Shown one piece after another: positions 8,663-17,389 of a stretch of 64,000 nucleotides of DNA (the stretch's first letter is position 1; each line of letters begins with the position of its first letter). Source of the DNA: Cupriavidus oxalaticus (GTDB taxonomy: Bacteria; Pseudomonadota; Gammaproteobacteria; Burkholderiales; Burkholderiaceae). The stretch is taken from NCBI RefSeq assembly GCF_016894385.1, contig NZ_CP069812.1, positions 620,001 through 684,000 on the forward strand. Direction: 5' to 3'. The notes below the pieces were generated by a model. The model had not been told where the DNA came from. It worked only from the letters and a program-made list of their open reading frames with translations, and made no database searches. The translations under genes and the position numbers were made by a program.

Positions 8663-9242
8663 GAGGATTCCTCGTTCTGGTTTTCGTCTCCGGTCGCGCG
8701 GCGCGGCGTCCCTCCGGGCAAGTCCGGCAGGCGACCTCTTTCTTCTGATTAGCAAAACTCGTCCCACCAGCAGGGGGCGGCAAGATAGTGACGGTTAACG
8801 TGCTTGTGTGTGCATTCCTGACATGTACGTAAAACAGGTTTTACGTACTCTCTGCGGACGCGCTGTGACTGCTATAAGGCGCTGCCGGAAGCCGGAGCGT
8901 GGCCGGCGCAGCGCTGTTTCGGCTATCTCCCTATCTCCTTTACGGCGCGGTGCTGGGGCAAGGCCCGGGTCGACATGCGCCTGCGTGGGCCAGGCCCGAA
9001 GGTTGACCCGCAGGTTGGCGGTTCTGGCCCGTTCGACAGTCGTCCTCGGGGCGTCGGCAGCGCCTTGGCGGGCACAAATAACAACCCTTCGCGCAGGAAT
9101 TGCAATGATTGCCGGGCGCGCGTGCCGGATCCGTGCCGCTGTTGCCCCGGCCCCACCATGTGCGGGCCCGGCACAGAACCTGCCTGCCTGGTCGCAAAGC
9201 CGGGTCAGGCCGGCTCCCCACTCAAGCTCCCAGGAGGCAATC
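8663..9242. other. 580-base divergent intergenic region with one strong palindrome
   Basis: The stretch separates the dead-recombinase gene (minus) from the hemerythrin gene (plus). Its left third is comparatively AT-rich and contains the 24-bp palindrome described separately; an open frame runs into the hemerythrin gene but has no start signal or recognisable protein. No RNA gene or terminator was seen. Confidence 0.5.
8825..8848. promoter_or_regulatory. 24-bp perfect palindrome, candidate operator
   Basis: GTACGTAAAAC followed by AG and its exact reverse complement GTTTTACGTAC: 11-bp arms with a two-base centre. Such tight dyads in a divergent intergenic region are typical of dimeric regulator sites. 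It sits 163 bases before the recombinase-like gene and about 395 before hemerythrin. The regulator is unknown; the adjacent recombinase-like HTH protein is one candidate. Confidence 0.6.
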
Positions 9243-9710
9243 GTGGACAAGTCGAAGATTCCCGCAGACCAGGCCGAGGCCCTCGGCGCCTTGATGGACG
9301 ATCACCGCGCGGTCAAGAAACTGTTCAAGGCGTTCAAGGACACCGGGGACCGGCATGAAAAGAAATCGATCGCGCTCGAGGTCTGCCAGCAGCTGACCGT
9401 GCATGCCACCATCGAGGAAGAGATCTTCTACCCGGCGCTGCGCGGCGTAGGCGATGACATCGACGACATGCTGGACGAAGCCCAGGTCGAGCACCAGGTC
9501 GCCAAGGACCTGATCGCGGCGATCGAGGAGGACCCGGCAGGGGATATGCTCGAAGCCAACTTTACGGTGCTGTCCGAGTACGTCTCCCACCATATCGAGG
9601 AAGAGGAAGGCGAACTGTTCAAGCACGCGATCAAGGCGAAGGTCAACCTGCGCGACGTGGCAGCGGCCATGGCGGCGCGCAAGGAAGAACTGATGCAGCA
9701 AACGGCCTGA
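9243..9710 (+). CDS. Hemerythrin HHE-domain protein
   Basis: A 155-residue single-domain hemerythrin-like protein. The di-iron ligand set is visible: His21 in DDHRAV, His54 and Glu58 in HATIEEEIF, His84 in EHQVAKD, and His116/117 in SHHIEEEEGELF. Proteins of this type bind O2 or NO or protect iron-sulfur enzymes; the substrate here is not determined. The start is GTG at 9243 because an excellent RBS (AGGAGG at 9232-9237) sits six bases upstream and family homology begins there. No operon partner: a ferredoxin gene follows after 176 bases. Confidence 0.9.
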   Translation: MDKSKIPADQAEALGALMDDHRAVKKLFKAFKDTGDRHEKKSIALEVCQQLTVHATIEEEIFYPALRGVGDDIDDMLDEAQVEHQVAKDLIAAIEEDPAGDMLEANFTVLSEYVSHHIEEEEGELFKHAIKAKVNLRDVAAAMAARKEELMQQTA

Positions 9711-9771
9711 TTGCTGATTGCTGACTACGGATCGCCGCGGGCCGGGTACGTAACCTGAGCGCAGCGGATGG

Positions 9772-9801
9772 ACTTCAGGCGATTTGGCTTCAGGCGATTT
9801 G
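9772..9801. repeat. 15-bp tandem duplication
   Basis: ACTTCAGGCGATTTG is followed immediately by GCTTCAGGCGATTTG, two copies differing at one base, about 85 bases upstream of the ferredoxin start. It looks like a recent slippage or duplication; no function is evident. Confidence 0.7.
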
Positions 9802-9886
9802 AAGGAGTCGCACAAGGCCGCGCCACCTGCGCCGCTTGCCGGGCGGCTACGATGGCGCGGTCTTGACTGCCGTACCCCGTTTGCCC

Positions 9887-10216
9887 ATGACCTTTGTCGT
9901 GACGGATGCCTGCATCCAGTGCCGCCACACCGACTGCGTCGAAGTCTGCCCGATGACGTGTTTCCACGAAGGGCCCAACTTCCTCGCCATCGACCCCGAC
10001 CAGTGCATCGACTGCTCGATGTGCGTGCCGATGTGCCCGGTGGGCGCCATCTATTCCGAGCATGACCTGCCTGGCGACAAGCGCCATTTCATCGCGCTGA
10101 ACGCCGAGCTGTCGCGCCGGCCGGACTGGCCGCCGCTGCTGCAGGCCAAGGGCCCGATCGCGGGTCACGAGCAATGGGCGGATCATCCTGACCGTCTGGC
10201 ACTGCTGGCGCGCTAG
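9887..10216 (+). CDS. fdxA: 7Fe-type ferredoxin FdxA
   Basis: A 109-residue ferredoxin. The N-terminal part carries C-I-Q-C-R-H-T-D-C-V-E-V-C-P and then QCIDCSMCVPMCP, the [3Fe-4S]/[4Fe-4S] arrangement of the FdxA family, and the C-terminal extension (FIALNAELSRRPDWP) is also characteristic of this group. It is a small soluble electron carrier; partners are not shown by the sequence. The ATG at 9887 is where family homology begins, although no convincing RBS precedes it. Its TAG stop overlaps the TAG of the convergent fdsR gene in one CTAG tetranucleotide. Confidence 0.88.
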   Translation: MTFVVTDACIQCRHTDCVEVCPMTCFHEGPNFLAIDPDQCIDCSMCVPMCPVGAIYSEHDLPGDKRHFIALNAELSRRPDWPPLLQAKGPIAGHEQWADHPDRLALLAR

Positions 10217-11307
10217 CGCGTGCCGGTGTAGTCGGGAAACGCTTCGTCCAGCGTCAGCACGCTGCCGGTCAGCGCGCCGTCATAGCCCGGCAGCGCATCG
10301 ACGCGCTGGCGGAACGCCTCGCTGGTCAGCGCGCCGACCGCGCCGGACAGCGCCGCGCTGCGCAGCATCGATTTTTCGATGGCGAAGAAGTAGCGCTCCT
10401 TGATCACCGGCTCGAAGCCCAGCCCGAAGCGCCGCGCCGCGGTTTCCACGCCGAAGCCCACATCCGCCATGCCGCTGCCGATATACGCCGCCACCGCGGC
10501 GTGGGTGAACTCGCCGTTGCTGTAGCCCTCGATCCGTGCCGGGTCGATATGGCGCGCGGCCAGCATCAGGTCGAGCAGCAGCCGCGTGCCCGAGCCCACC
10601 TGCCGGTTGACGAAGCGCACCTCGCGCCGGGTCAGGTCTTCCAGCGTGCGGATCCCGAGCGGGTTGCCCGGGCGCACGAACAGGCCCTGGCTGCGCACCG
10701 CCAGGTGCACCAGGCAGTGCGTGCCGGGCTTGAGCCAGGTGGTGAAGTGGCGCCACATGCCGTGCTCGAACTCGCCCACCGGCACATGGAAGCCGGCGAT
10801 ATCGCACGCGCCCTCGGCCAGCGCCGCCACCGCCTCGACGCTGCCGCAGTACTTCAGGTCGTGCCGCACCTGCTGCTCGTCGAGGAAGTCGCGCAGCGCG
10901 GCCACCGCGAAACCATGGCTGGCATGCAGCCGCACTGCCGCCCCGGACTGCTCCATCAGCTTCTTCAGTTCGATTTCCAGCTCGGAGGCCAGGCTGTCCA
11001 GCGTTGGCGACAGCCGCGCGCCGATCCGCTTGCTGGCCCACACCAGCTGCTGCGCCAGCGGGGTCAGCGCGCTGCCGCGCCCGCGGGTCTTGTCGATCAG
11101 CGGGCCGCCGAACAGGGCCTCGGCGTCACGCAGGATGCCCCAGGCGTAGCGGTACGACAGCGACACCGCCTGCGCGGAGTGACTGATGCTGCCCGATTCC
11201 TCGATATGGCCCAGCAGGGCGACCAGCCGCGACACGTCGAGGGCCCCGGCGCCGGGGCTGCCGTCGTCGCGGATTTGCAGGTGGGGGAGGATCGAGATGC
11301 GAAGCAT
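10213..11307 (-). CDS. fdsR: ModE-like/LysR-HTH regulator with periplasmic-binding-like sensor domain (FdsR)
   Basis: A 364-residue regulator. Residues about 20-85 form a ModE/LysR-type winged helix (LLGHIEESGSISHSAQAVSLSYRYAWGIL is split over the recognition region), and residues about 130-345 look like a type-2 periplasmic-binding fold (LFVRPGNPLGI, RFVNRQVGSGTR, GMADVGFGVE). It is divergent from fdsGBACD with a 155-base shared control region, which is the position of the regulator called FdsR in Cupriavidus; identity is therefore assigned from both fold and context. Effector could be formate or an oxyanion such as molybdate; the sequence does not decide. ATG at 11307 chosen from homology. 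Confidence 0.8.
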   Translation of the reverse strand: MLRISILPHLQIRDDGSPGAGALDVSRLVALLGHIEESGSISHSAQAVSLSYRYAWGILRDAEALFGGPLIDKTRGRGSALTPLAQQLVWASKRIGARLSPTLDSLASELEIELKKLMEQSGAAVRLHASHGFAVAALRDFLDEQQVRHDLKYCGSVEAVAALAEGACDIAGFHVPVGEFEHGMWRHFTTWLKPGTHCLVHLAVRSQGLFVRPGNPLGIRTLEDLTRREVRFVNRQVGSGTRLLLDLMLAARHIDPARIEGYSNGEFTHAAVAAYIGSGMADVGFGVETAARRFGLGFEPVIKERYFFAIEKSMLRSAALSGAVGALTSEAFRQRVDALPGYDGALTGSVLTLDEAFPDYTGTR

Positions 11308-11309
11308 AT

Positions 11310-11325
11310 GAAAAAAATAGCTTAT
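11310..11325. promoter_or_regulatory. Direct-repeat element 1 in the fdsR-fdsG control region
   Basis: GAAAAAAATAGCTTAT; a second copy differing at one base lies 86 bases away at 11396. The AT-rich motif stands out in this high-GC DNA and lies against the fdsR start. Candidate site for FdsR, by position only. Confidence 0.55.
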
Positions 11326-11395
11326 TGATAGACCGTTGTCACTCTCATATATTGCATCCACGGGCCAAACGGCAGGGTTGAAGGCTCGGAAATAG

Positions 11396-11411
11396 GAAAA
11401 AAATAGCATAT
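11396..11411. promoter_or_regulatory. Direct-repeat element 2 in the fdsR-fdsG control region
   Basis: GAAAAAAATAGCATAT, matching the copy at 11310 in 15 of 16 bases and in the same orientation. It ends 51 bases before the fdsG start, where it could overlap or flank the fds promoter. Confidence 0.55.
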
Positions 11412-11462
11412 AGAGGGTCCGGCGGCCATGCTGAGAGCCCCAGCGACCCCACAGGAGACGCC

Positions 11463-11981
11463 ATGCCAGACACTGCTCCCAACGCCCAGGCCTGCGCCGC
11501 CGCGATCGACGCCATCGTGGCCGCGCGGCAAGACATGCCGGGCGCATTGCTGCCGATCCTGCACGAGATCCAGGATACGCAGGGCCATATCCCCGAGGCC
11601 GCCGTGCCGGTGATCGCGCGCGCGCTGAACCTGTCGCGCGCCGAGGTGCATGGCGTGATCACCTTCTACCACCACTTCCGCCAGCAGCCGGCCGGCCGCC
11701 ATGTGATCCAGGTGTGCCGGGCGGAGGCTTGCCAGGCGGTCGGCGCCGAGGCGCTGGCAGAGCATGCCACGCGCTCGCTCGGCTGCGGCTTCCATGAAAC
11801 CAGCGCCGACGGCGCGGTCACGCTGGAGCCGGTGTACTGCCTGGGCCAGTGCGCGTGCGGCCCGGCCGTGATGGTCGGCGAGCGGCTGCACGGCTATGTC
11901 GATGCGAAGCGCTTCGATGCGCTGGTCCGGTCGCTGCGCGAAGCACAGGCCGCCAACGAAACCGCGGAGGTCCAGGCATGA
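11463..11981 (+). CDS. fdsG: NAD-dependent formate dehydrogenase gamma subunit FdsG
   Basis: A 172-residue subunit homologous to NuoE of complex I. It holds one [2Fe-2S] cluster: VCRAEACQ supplies two cysteines (C-x4-C) and YCLGQCACGPAV the other two (C-x3-C). It belongs to the soluble, cytoplasmic, molybdenum-containing FdsABG(D) formate dehydrogenase that oxidises formate to CO2 with reduction of NAD+. Start ATG follows CAGGAGACGCC. It is the first gene of the operon and overlaps fdsB by ATGA. Confidence 0.96.
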   Translation: MPDTAPNAQACAAAIDAIVAARQDMPGALLPILHEIQDTQGHIPEAAVPVIARALNLSRAEVHGVITFYHHFRQQPAGRHVIQVCRAEACQAVGAEALAEHATRSLGCGFHETSADGAVTLEPVYCLGQCACGPAVMVGERLHGYVDAKRFDALVRSLREAQAANETAEVQA

Positions 11982-13564
11982 GCGCCGCTGTCAACTCCAC
12001 CGTCAACACCATCTTCGTGCCGCGCGATTCCACCGCGCTGGCGCTCGGCGCCGATGAGGTGGCCCGCGCGATCGAACGCGAGGCGGCCCGCCGCGGCGAA
12101 GCGGTGCGTATCGTCCGCAACGGCTCGCGCGGCATGTTCTGGCTGGAGCCGCTGGTCGAGGTGCAGACCGAAGCGGGGCGCGTGGCCTATGGCCCGGTCA
12201 GCGCGGAAGACGTGCCGGCGCTGTTCGATGCGGGCCTGCTGCAGGGCGGCGCGCATGCGCTGGCGCATGGCCTGACCGAAGAGATCCCGTTCCTGAAGAA
12301 GCAGGAGCGCCTGACCTTTGCCCGCATCGGCATCACCGACCCGCTGTCGCTGGACGACTACCGCGCGCACGAGGGGTTCGCCGCCCTGGAGCGCGCGCTG
12401 TCGATGGCGCCCGCCGAGATCGTGCAGGAAGTCACCGATTCCGGGCTGCGCGGCCGCGGCGGCGCCGCCTTCCCGACCGGCATCAAGTGGAAGACCGTGC
12501 TGGGCGCGCAGTCGGCCGTCAAGTACATCGTCTGCAATGCCGACGAAGGCGACTCGGGCACGTTCTCCGACCGCATGGTGATGGAAGACGACCCGTTCAT
12601 GCTGATCGAGGGCATGACCATCGCCGGCCTCGCGGTGGGCGCCGAGCAGGGCTACATCTACTGCCGTTCCGAATACCCCCACGCCATCGCCGTGCTGGAA
12701 AGCGCGATCGCCATCGCCCACGCGGCCGGCTGGCTGGGCGACGATCTGCGTGGCAGCGGCAAGCGCTTCCGCCTTGAAGTACGCAAGGGCGCGGGCGCCT
12801 ATGTCTGCGGCGAGGAAACCGCGCTGCTGGAAAGCCTGGAAGGCAAGCGCGGCGTGGTGCGCGCCAAGCCGCCGCTGCCGGCGCTGGAGGGCTTGTTCGG
12901 CAAGCCCACGGTGATCAACAACGTGATCTCGCTGGCCACCGTGCCGGTGATCCTGGCGCGCGGCGCGCAGTACTACCGCGACTACGGCATGGGCCGTTCG
13001 CGCGGCACGCTGCCGTTCCAGCTGGCCGGCAACATCAGACAGGGCGGGCTGGTGGAAAAGGCGTTCGGCGTCACGCTGCGCGAGCTGCTGGTCGACTACG
13101 GCGGTGGCACCCGCAGCGGCCGTGCCATCCGCGCGGTGCAGGTGGGCGGCCCGCTGGGCGCCTACCTGCCGGAGTCGCGCTTCGACGTGCCGCTGGACTA
13201 TGAGGCCTATGCCGCGTTCGGCGGCGTGGTCGGCCACGGCGGCATCGTAGTGTTCGACGAGACCGTCGACATGGCGAAGCAGGCGCGCTACGCGATGGAG
13301 TTCTGCGCCATCGAATCGTGCGGCAAGTGCACGCCGTGCCGGATCGGCTCGACCCGCGGCGTCGAGGTGATGGACCGCATCATCGCCGGCGAGCAACCTG
13401 TGAAGCACGTCAAGCTGGTGCGCGACCTGTGCGACACCATGCTGTACGGCTCGCTCTGCGCCATGGGCGGCATGACGCCGTACCCGGTGCTGTCCGCGCT
13501 GAATGAATTCCCCGAGGACTTCGGCCTCGCCCCCAACCCGGCCCACGCGGCCAAGGCGGCGTGA
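11978..13564 (+). CDS. fdsB: NAD-dependent formate dehydrogenase beta subunit FdsB
   Basis: A 528-residue NuoF-type diaphorase subunit. The N-terminal about 110 residues form a thioredoxin-like region as in fused NuoE/NuoF proteins; then come the FMN/NADH-binding signature (GLRGRGGAAFPTGIKWK, CNADEGDSGTF, GAYVCGEETAL) and the C-terminal [4Fe-4S] site (ESCGKCTPCRIG plus a later Cys near LCDTM). It passes electrons from the iron-sulfur chain to FMN and NAD+. Start ATG at 11978 overlaps the fdsG stop. Thirty-three bases separate it from fdsA. Confidence 0.97.
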   Translation: MSAAVNSTVNTIFVPRDSTALALGADEVARAIEREAARRGEAVRIVRNGSRGMFWLEPLVEVQTEAGRVAYGPVSAEDVPALFDAGLLQGGAHALAHGLTEEIPFLKKQERLTFARIGITDPLSLDDYRAHEGFAALERALSMAPAEIVQEVTDSGLRGRGGAAFPTGIKWKTVLGAQSAVKYIVCNADEGDSGTFSDRMVMEDDPFMLIEGMTIAGLAVGAEQGYIYCRSEYPHAIAVLESAIAIAHAAGWLGDDLRGSGKRFRLEVRKGAGAYVCGEETALLESLEGKRGVVRAKPPLPALEGLFGKPTVINNVISLATVPVILARGAQYYRDYGMGRSRGTLPFQLAGNIRQGGLVEKAFGVTLRELLVDYGGGTRSGRAIRAVQVGGPLGAYLPESRFDVPLDYEAYAAFGGVVGHGGIVVFDETVDMAKQARYAMEFCAIESCGKCTPCRIGSTRGVEVMDRIIAGEQPVKHVKLVRDLCDTMLYGSLCAMGGMTPYPVLSALNEFPEDFGLAPNPAHAAKAA

Positions 13565-13597
13565 GCTGACGCCAGAACAGAAAACGGGAGACAAACC

Positions 13598-16489
13598 ATG
13601 GACTGCCGCGATGTGATCGATTTCGGTACCCCCGCCAGCGAATCGACCCAGCTGGTCACCCTTGAAATCGACGGCGTCAGCGTCACCGTGCCGGCCGGCA
13701 CTTCGGTGATGCGCGCCGCAATGGAGGCCGAGGTCAGCGTGCCCAAGCTGTGCGCCACCGACAGCCTCAAGGCCTTCGGCTCGTGCCGGCTGTGCCTGGT
13801 CGAGATCGAAGGGCGCCGCGGCTATCCGGCCTCGTGCACCACGCCGGTGGAAGCCGGCATGAAGGTGAAGACGCAGAGCGACAAGCTCGCCGACCTGCGC
13901 CGCGGCGTGATGGAGCTCTATATCTCCGACCACCCGCTCGACTGCCTGACCTGCCCGACCAACGGCAACTGCGAGCTGCAGGACATGGCGGGCGTGGTGG
14001 GGCTGCGCGAGGTGCGCTACAACGACGGCGGTCCGGAAGCAAAGCCGATCGCCACGCACACCGCGCTGGAGAAGGACGAATCGAATCCTTACTTCACCTA
14101 TGACGCCTCGAAGTGCATCGTCTGCAACCGCTGCGTGCGCGCCTGCGAGGAAACGCAAGGCACCTTCGCGCTGACCATCAGCGGACGCGGGTTCGATTCC
14201 CGAGTCTCCCCCGGCACCAGCCAGTCATTCATGGACTCGGACTGCGTCTCGTGCGGCGCCTGCGTGCAGGCGTGCCCGACCGCGACGCTGACCGAGACCT
14301 CCGTCATCAAGCTGGGCCAGGCCTCGCACAGCACCGTCACCACCTGCGCCTACTGCGGCGTGGGCTGCTCGTTCAAGGCGGAGATGAAGGGCAACGAGGT
14401 CGTGCGCATGGTGCCGTACAAGGACGGCAAGGCCAACGAAGGCCACGCCTGCGTCAAGGGCCGCTTTGCCTGGGGCTACGCCACGCACAAGGACCGCATC
14501 CTCAAGCCGATGATCCGCGCGAAGATCACCGATCCGTGGCGCGAAGTGTCGTGGGAAGAGGCGATCGGCTACGCCGCATCGGAGTTCAAGCGCATCCAGG
14601 CGAAGCACGGCAAGGATTCGATCGGCGGCATCGTGTCGTCGCGCTGCACCAACGAAGAGGGCTACCTGGTGCAGAAGCTGGTGCGCGCCGCCTTCGGCAA
14701 CAACAACGTCGACACCTGCGCGCGCGTTTGCCATTCGCCCACCGGCTATGGCCTGAAGCAGACGCTGGGCGAATCGGCCGGCACGCAGACCTTCAAGTCG
14801 GTGGAAAAGGCCGACGTGATCATGGTGATCGGCGCCAACCCGACCGACGGCCACCCGGTGTTTGCCTCGCGCATGAAGAAGCGGCTGCGCGCCGGCGCGA
14901 AGCTGATCGTGGTCGATCCGCGCCGCATCGACCTGGTCGACTCGCCGCATATCCGCGCCGACTACCACCTGCAGCTGCGCCCCGGCACCAACGTCGCGCT
15001 GGTGACGTCGCTGGCGCACGTGATCGTCACCGAAGGCCTGCTCAACGAAGCGTTTATCGCCGAGCGTTGCGAGGACCGCGCGTTCAACCAGTGGCGCGAT
15101 TTTGTCGCGCAGTCGGAGAATTCGCCCGAGGCGATGGAAAGCGTCACCGGCATCCCGGCGGAACAGCTGCGCGGCGCCGCGCGCCTGTACGCCACCGGCG
15201 GCAACGCCGCGATCTATTACGGCCTGGGCGTCACCGAGCATGCGCAGGGCTCCACCACCGTGATGGGCATCGCCAACCTGGCCATGGCCACCGGCAATAT
15301 CGGCCGCGAGGGCGTGGGCGTGAATCCGCTGCGCGGGCAGAACAACGTGCAGGGCTCGTGCGATATCGGCTCGTTCCCGCATGAGCTGCCGGGCTACCGC
15401 CACGTATCGGACTCGACCGTGCGCGGCATGTTCGAGGCCGCGTGGAATGTCGAGATCAGCCCCGAGCCGGGCCTGCGCATTCCCAACATGTTCGAGGCCG
15501 CGCTGGGCGGCAGCTTCATGGGCCTGTACTGCCAGGGCGAGGACATCGTCCAGTCGGACCCGAACACGCAGCATGTGTCCGAAGCGCTGTCGTCGATGGA
15601 ATGCATCGTGGTGCAGGACATCTTCCTGAACGAGACCGCCAAGTACGCGCACGTGTTCCTGCCGGGCTCGTCGTTCCTGGAGAAGGACGGCACCTTCACC
15701 AATGCCGAGCGCCGCATCTCGCGCGTGCGCAAGGTGATGCCGCCCAAGGCCGGCTACGCCGACTGGGAAGCCACCATCCTGCTGGCCAATGCGCTCGGCT
15801 ACCCGATGGACTACACCCATCCGTCGCAGATCATGGACGAGATCGCGCGCCTGACGCCGACGTTCTCCGGCGTCAGCTACAAGCGGCTGGACGAGCTGGG
15901 CAGCATCCAGTGGCCGTGCAACGCCGACGCGCCGGAAGGCACGCCGACCATGCATATCGACGCCTTCGTGCGCGGCAAGGGCAAGTTCATCATCACCAAG
16001 TATGTGCCGACCACCGAGAAGATCACGCGCGCCTTCCCGCTGATCCTGACCACCGGCCGCATCCTGTCGCAGTACAACGTGGGCGCGCAGACGCGGCGCA
16101 CCGACAACGTCTACTGGCACGCCGAGGACCGGCTGGAGATCCATCCGCACGACGCGGAAGAGCGCGGCATCAAGGACGGCGACTGGGTCGGCGTGCAGAG
16201 CCGCGCGGGCGATACGGTGCTGCGCGCCATTGTCAGCGAGCGCATGCAGCCGGGCGTGGTCTACACCACCTTCCATTTCCCCGAGTCCGGCGCGAACGTG
16301 ATCACCACCGACAACTCGGACTGGGCCACCAACTGCCCGGAATACAAGGTCACCGCGGTGCAGGTGATGCCGGTTGCGCAGCCGTCGGCCTGGCAGCAGC
16401 AGTACCACGACTTCAACACGCAGCAGCTGCAGTTGCTGGAAGCGGCCAGCGCGGATCCGGCACAAACCGCCGCGCAGGCGGCAAACTGA
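13598..16489 (+). CDS. fdsA: NAD-dependent formate dehydrogenase alpha (molybdopterin) subunit FdsA
   Basis: A 963-residue catalytic subunit. N-terminal NuoG-like part: [2Fe-2S] cysteines 52, 63, 66, 80; the His/Cys cluster site at HPLDCLTCPTNGNC (about 112-125); two ferredoxin-type [4Fe-4S] sites (C173-C183 and C216-C226). The molybdenum part begins with CAYCGVGC (250-257, plus C285) and carries the Mo ligand Cys378 with His379 in ARVCHSPTG, the same number as the characterised Cupriavidus necator enzyme. The Mo ligand is an ordinary TGC codon, so this is the cysteine, not selenocysteine, form. C-terminal molybdopterin-dinucleotide-binding domain from about 820. Start ATG follows GGGAGACAAACC. 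Confidence 0.98.
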   Translation: MDCRDVIDFGTPASESTQLVTLEIDGVSVTVPAGTSVMRAAMEAEVSVPKLCATDSLKAFGSCRLCLVEIEGRRGYPASCTTPVEAGMKVKTQSDKLADLRRGVMELYISDHPLDCLTCPTNGNCELQDMAGVVGLREVRYNDGGPEAKPIATHTALEKDESNPYFTYDASKCIVCNRCVRACEETQGTFALTISGRGFDSRVSPGTSQSFMDSDCVSCGACVQACPTATLTETSVIKLGQASHSTVTTCAYCGVGCSFKAEMKGNEVVRMVPYKDGKANEGHACVKGRFAWGYATHKDRILKPMIRAKITDPWREVSWEEAIGYAASEFKRIQAKHGKDSIGGIVSSRCTNEEGYLVQKLVRAAFGNNNVDTCARVCHSPTGYGLKQTLGESAGTQTFKSVEKADVIMVIGANPTDGHPVFASRMKKRLRAGAKLIVVDPRRIDLVDSPHIRADYHLQLRPGTNVALVTSLAHVIVTEGLLNEAFIAERCEDRAFNQWRDFVAQSENSPEAMESVTGIPAEQLRGAARLYATGGNAAIYYGLGVTEHAQGSTTVMGIANLAMATGNIGREGVGVNPLRGQNNVQGSCDIGSFPHELPGYRHVSDSTVRGMFEAAWNVEISPEPGLRIPNMFEAALGGSFMGLYCQGEDIVQSDPNTQHVSEALSSMECIVVQDIFLNETAKYAHVFLPGSSFLEKDGTFTNAERRISRVRKVMPPKAGYADWEATILLANALGYPMDYTHPSQIMDEIARLTPTFSGVSYKRLDELGSIQWPCNADAPEGTPTMHIDAFVRGKGKFIITKYVPTTEKITRAFPLILTTGRILSQYNVGAQTRRTDNVYWHAEDRLEIHPHDAEERGIKDGDWVGVQSRAGDTVLRAIVSERMQPGVVYTTFHFPESGANVITTDNSDWATNCPEYKVTAVQVMPVAQPSAWQQQYHDFNTQQLQLLEAASADPAQTAAQAAN

Positions 16490-16504
16490 GCGGAGGGCGA
16501 CATC

Positions 16505-17389
16505 ATGATGCGCTGCATGCAGTCACCGCAAGCCGATCCAGCTGCGCTGGACGAGATGCCGACCCACAGCACCTTTGCCGTCAGCCGCTGGCGGCAGGGC
16601 GAAATCTCGCTGAGTCCCGACGAGGTGGCCGAGGAGGTACCGGTCGCGCTGGAATACAACGGCATCTCGCATGCGGTGATGCTGGCCACGCCGGCCGACC
16701 TGGAGGACTTCGCGCTCGGCTTCAGCCTGAGCGAAGGCATCGTCTCGACGGCGCGCGATGTCTATGACATCGAAGTCGACATGCGCGAGCATGGCATCGC
16801 GGTGCGGCTTGATATTGCGTCGGAAGCGTTCATGCGGCTGAAGGACCGCCGCCGCTCGCTGGCGGGGCGCACCGGCTGCGGCCTGTGCGGGACCGAGTCG
16901 CTGGAGCAGGTCATGCGCACGCCGGCACCGGTGCGCAGCGGCGCCAGCTTCCATACCGACGTGATCCAGGCTGCGTTCGTGCAGCTCCAGCTGCGCCAGG
17001 CACTGCAGCACGACACCGGCGCCACCCACGCCGCCGCATGGCTGCGTGCCGACGGCCATGTATCGCTGGTGCGCGAAGACGTGGGGCGCCACAACGCGCT
17101 CGACAAGCTGGCCGGCGCGCTCGCGCGCAGCGGCGAGGACATCGCCACGGGCGCGGTGCTGGTGACCAGCCGGGCCAGTTATGAAATGGTGCTGAAGACC
17201 GCGGCCATCGGCGCCGGCGTGCTGGCGGCAGTGTCGGCACCGACGGCGCTGGCGGTGCGGCTGGCCGAGCAGGCCAATGTCACGCTGGCCGGGTTCGTCC
17301 GGGCCGGCGCGCACGTGGTCTATGCCCATCCCCAGCGCCTGCAACACGGCCTGCAACACGGCCTGCAACACGAAGCGAGCCTTGTATGA
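16505..17389 (+). CDS. fdsC: FdhD-type sulfurtransferase/maturation factor FdsC
   Basis: A 294-residue FdhD family protein, needed for sulfuration and insertion of the molybdenum cofactor into FdsA. The conserved CGLCG motif (TGCGLCGTES) with its two cysteines, and the REDVGRHNALDKLAGA and TSRASYEMVLK segments, are intact. The gene starts 15 bases after fdsA and overlaps fdsD by ATGA. Oddity: the C-terminus contains three copies of a 12-base repeat giving LQHGLQHGLQHE, an extension beyond the conserved domain. Confidence 0.95.
   Translation: MMRCMQSPQADPAALDEMPTHSTFAVSRWRQGEISLSPDEVAEEVPVALEYNGISHAVMLATPADLEDFALGFSLSEGIVSTARDVYDIEVDMREHGIAVRLDIASEAFMRLKDRRRSLAGRTGCGLCGTESLEQVMRTPAPVRSGASFHTDVIQAAFVQLQLRQALQHDTGATHAAAWLRADGHVSLVREDVGRHNALDKLAGALARSGEDIATGAVLVTSRASYEMVLKTAAIGAGVLAAVSAPTALAVRLAEQANVTLAGFVRAGAHVVYAHPQRLQHGLQHGLQHEASLV
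17338..17373 (+). repeat. 12-bp tandem repeat, three copies, inside the fdsC 3' end
   Basis: CCTGCAACACGG is repeated in tandem at 17338, 17350 and 17362 (the last copy ends ACGA). The unit is a multiple of three, so copy-number change would keep the frame and alter only the number of LQHG units at the FdsC C-terminus. Confidence 0.85.

Noticed and set aside
8808..9242. N-terminal extension of the hemerythrin gene
   Set aside because: The frame is open upstream, but the GTG at 9243 has a perfect RBS and family homology starts there; the upstream translation is not protein-like.
14728..14734. Possible selenocysteine at the FdsA molybdenum ligand
   Set aside because: The codon for residue 378 is TGC, not TGA, so it is the cysteine form.
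11894..16465. Long minus-strand open frames opposite fdsB and fdsA
   Set aside because: Shadows of high-GC coding DNA; no recognisable domain, no RBS, and the plus-strand genes are unambiguous.
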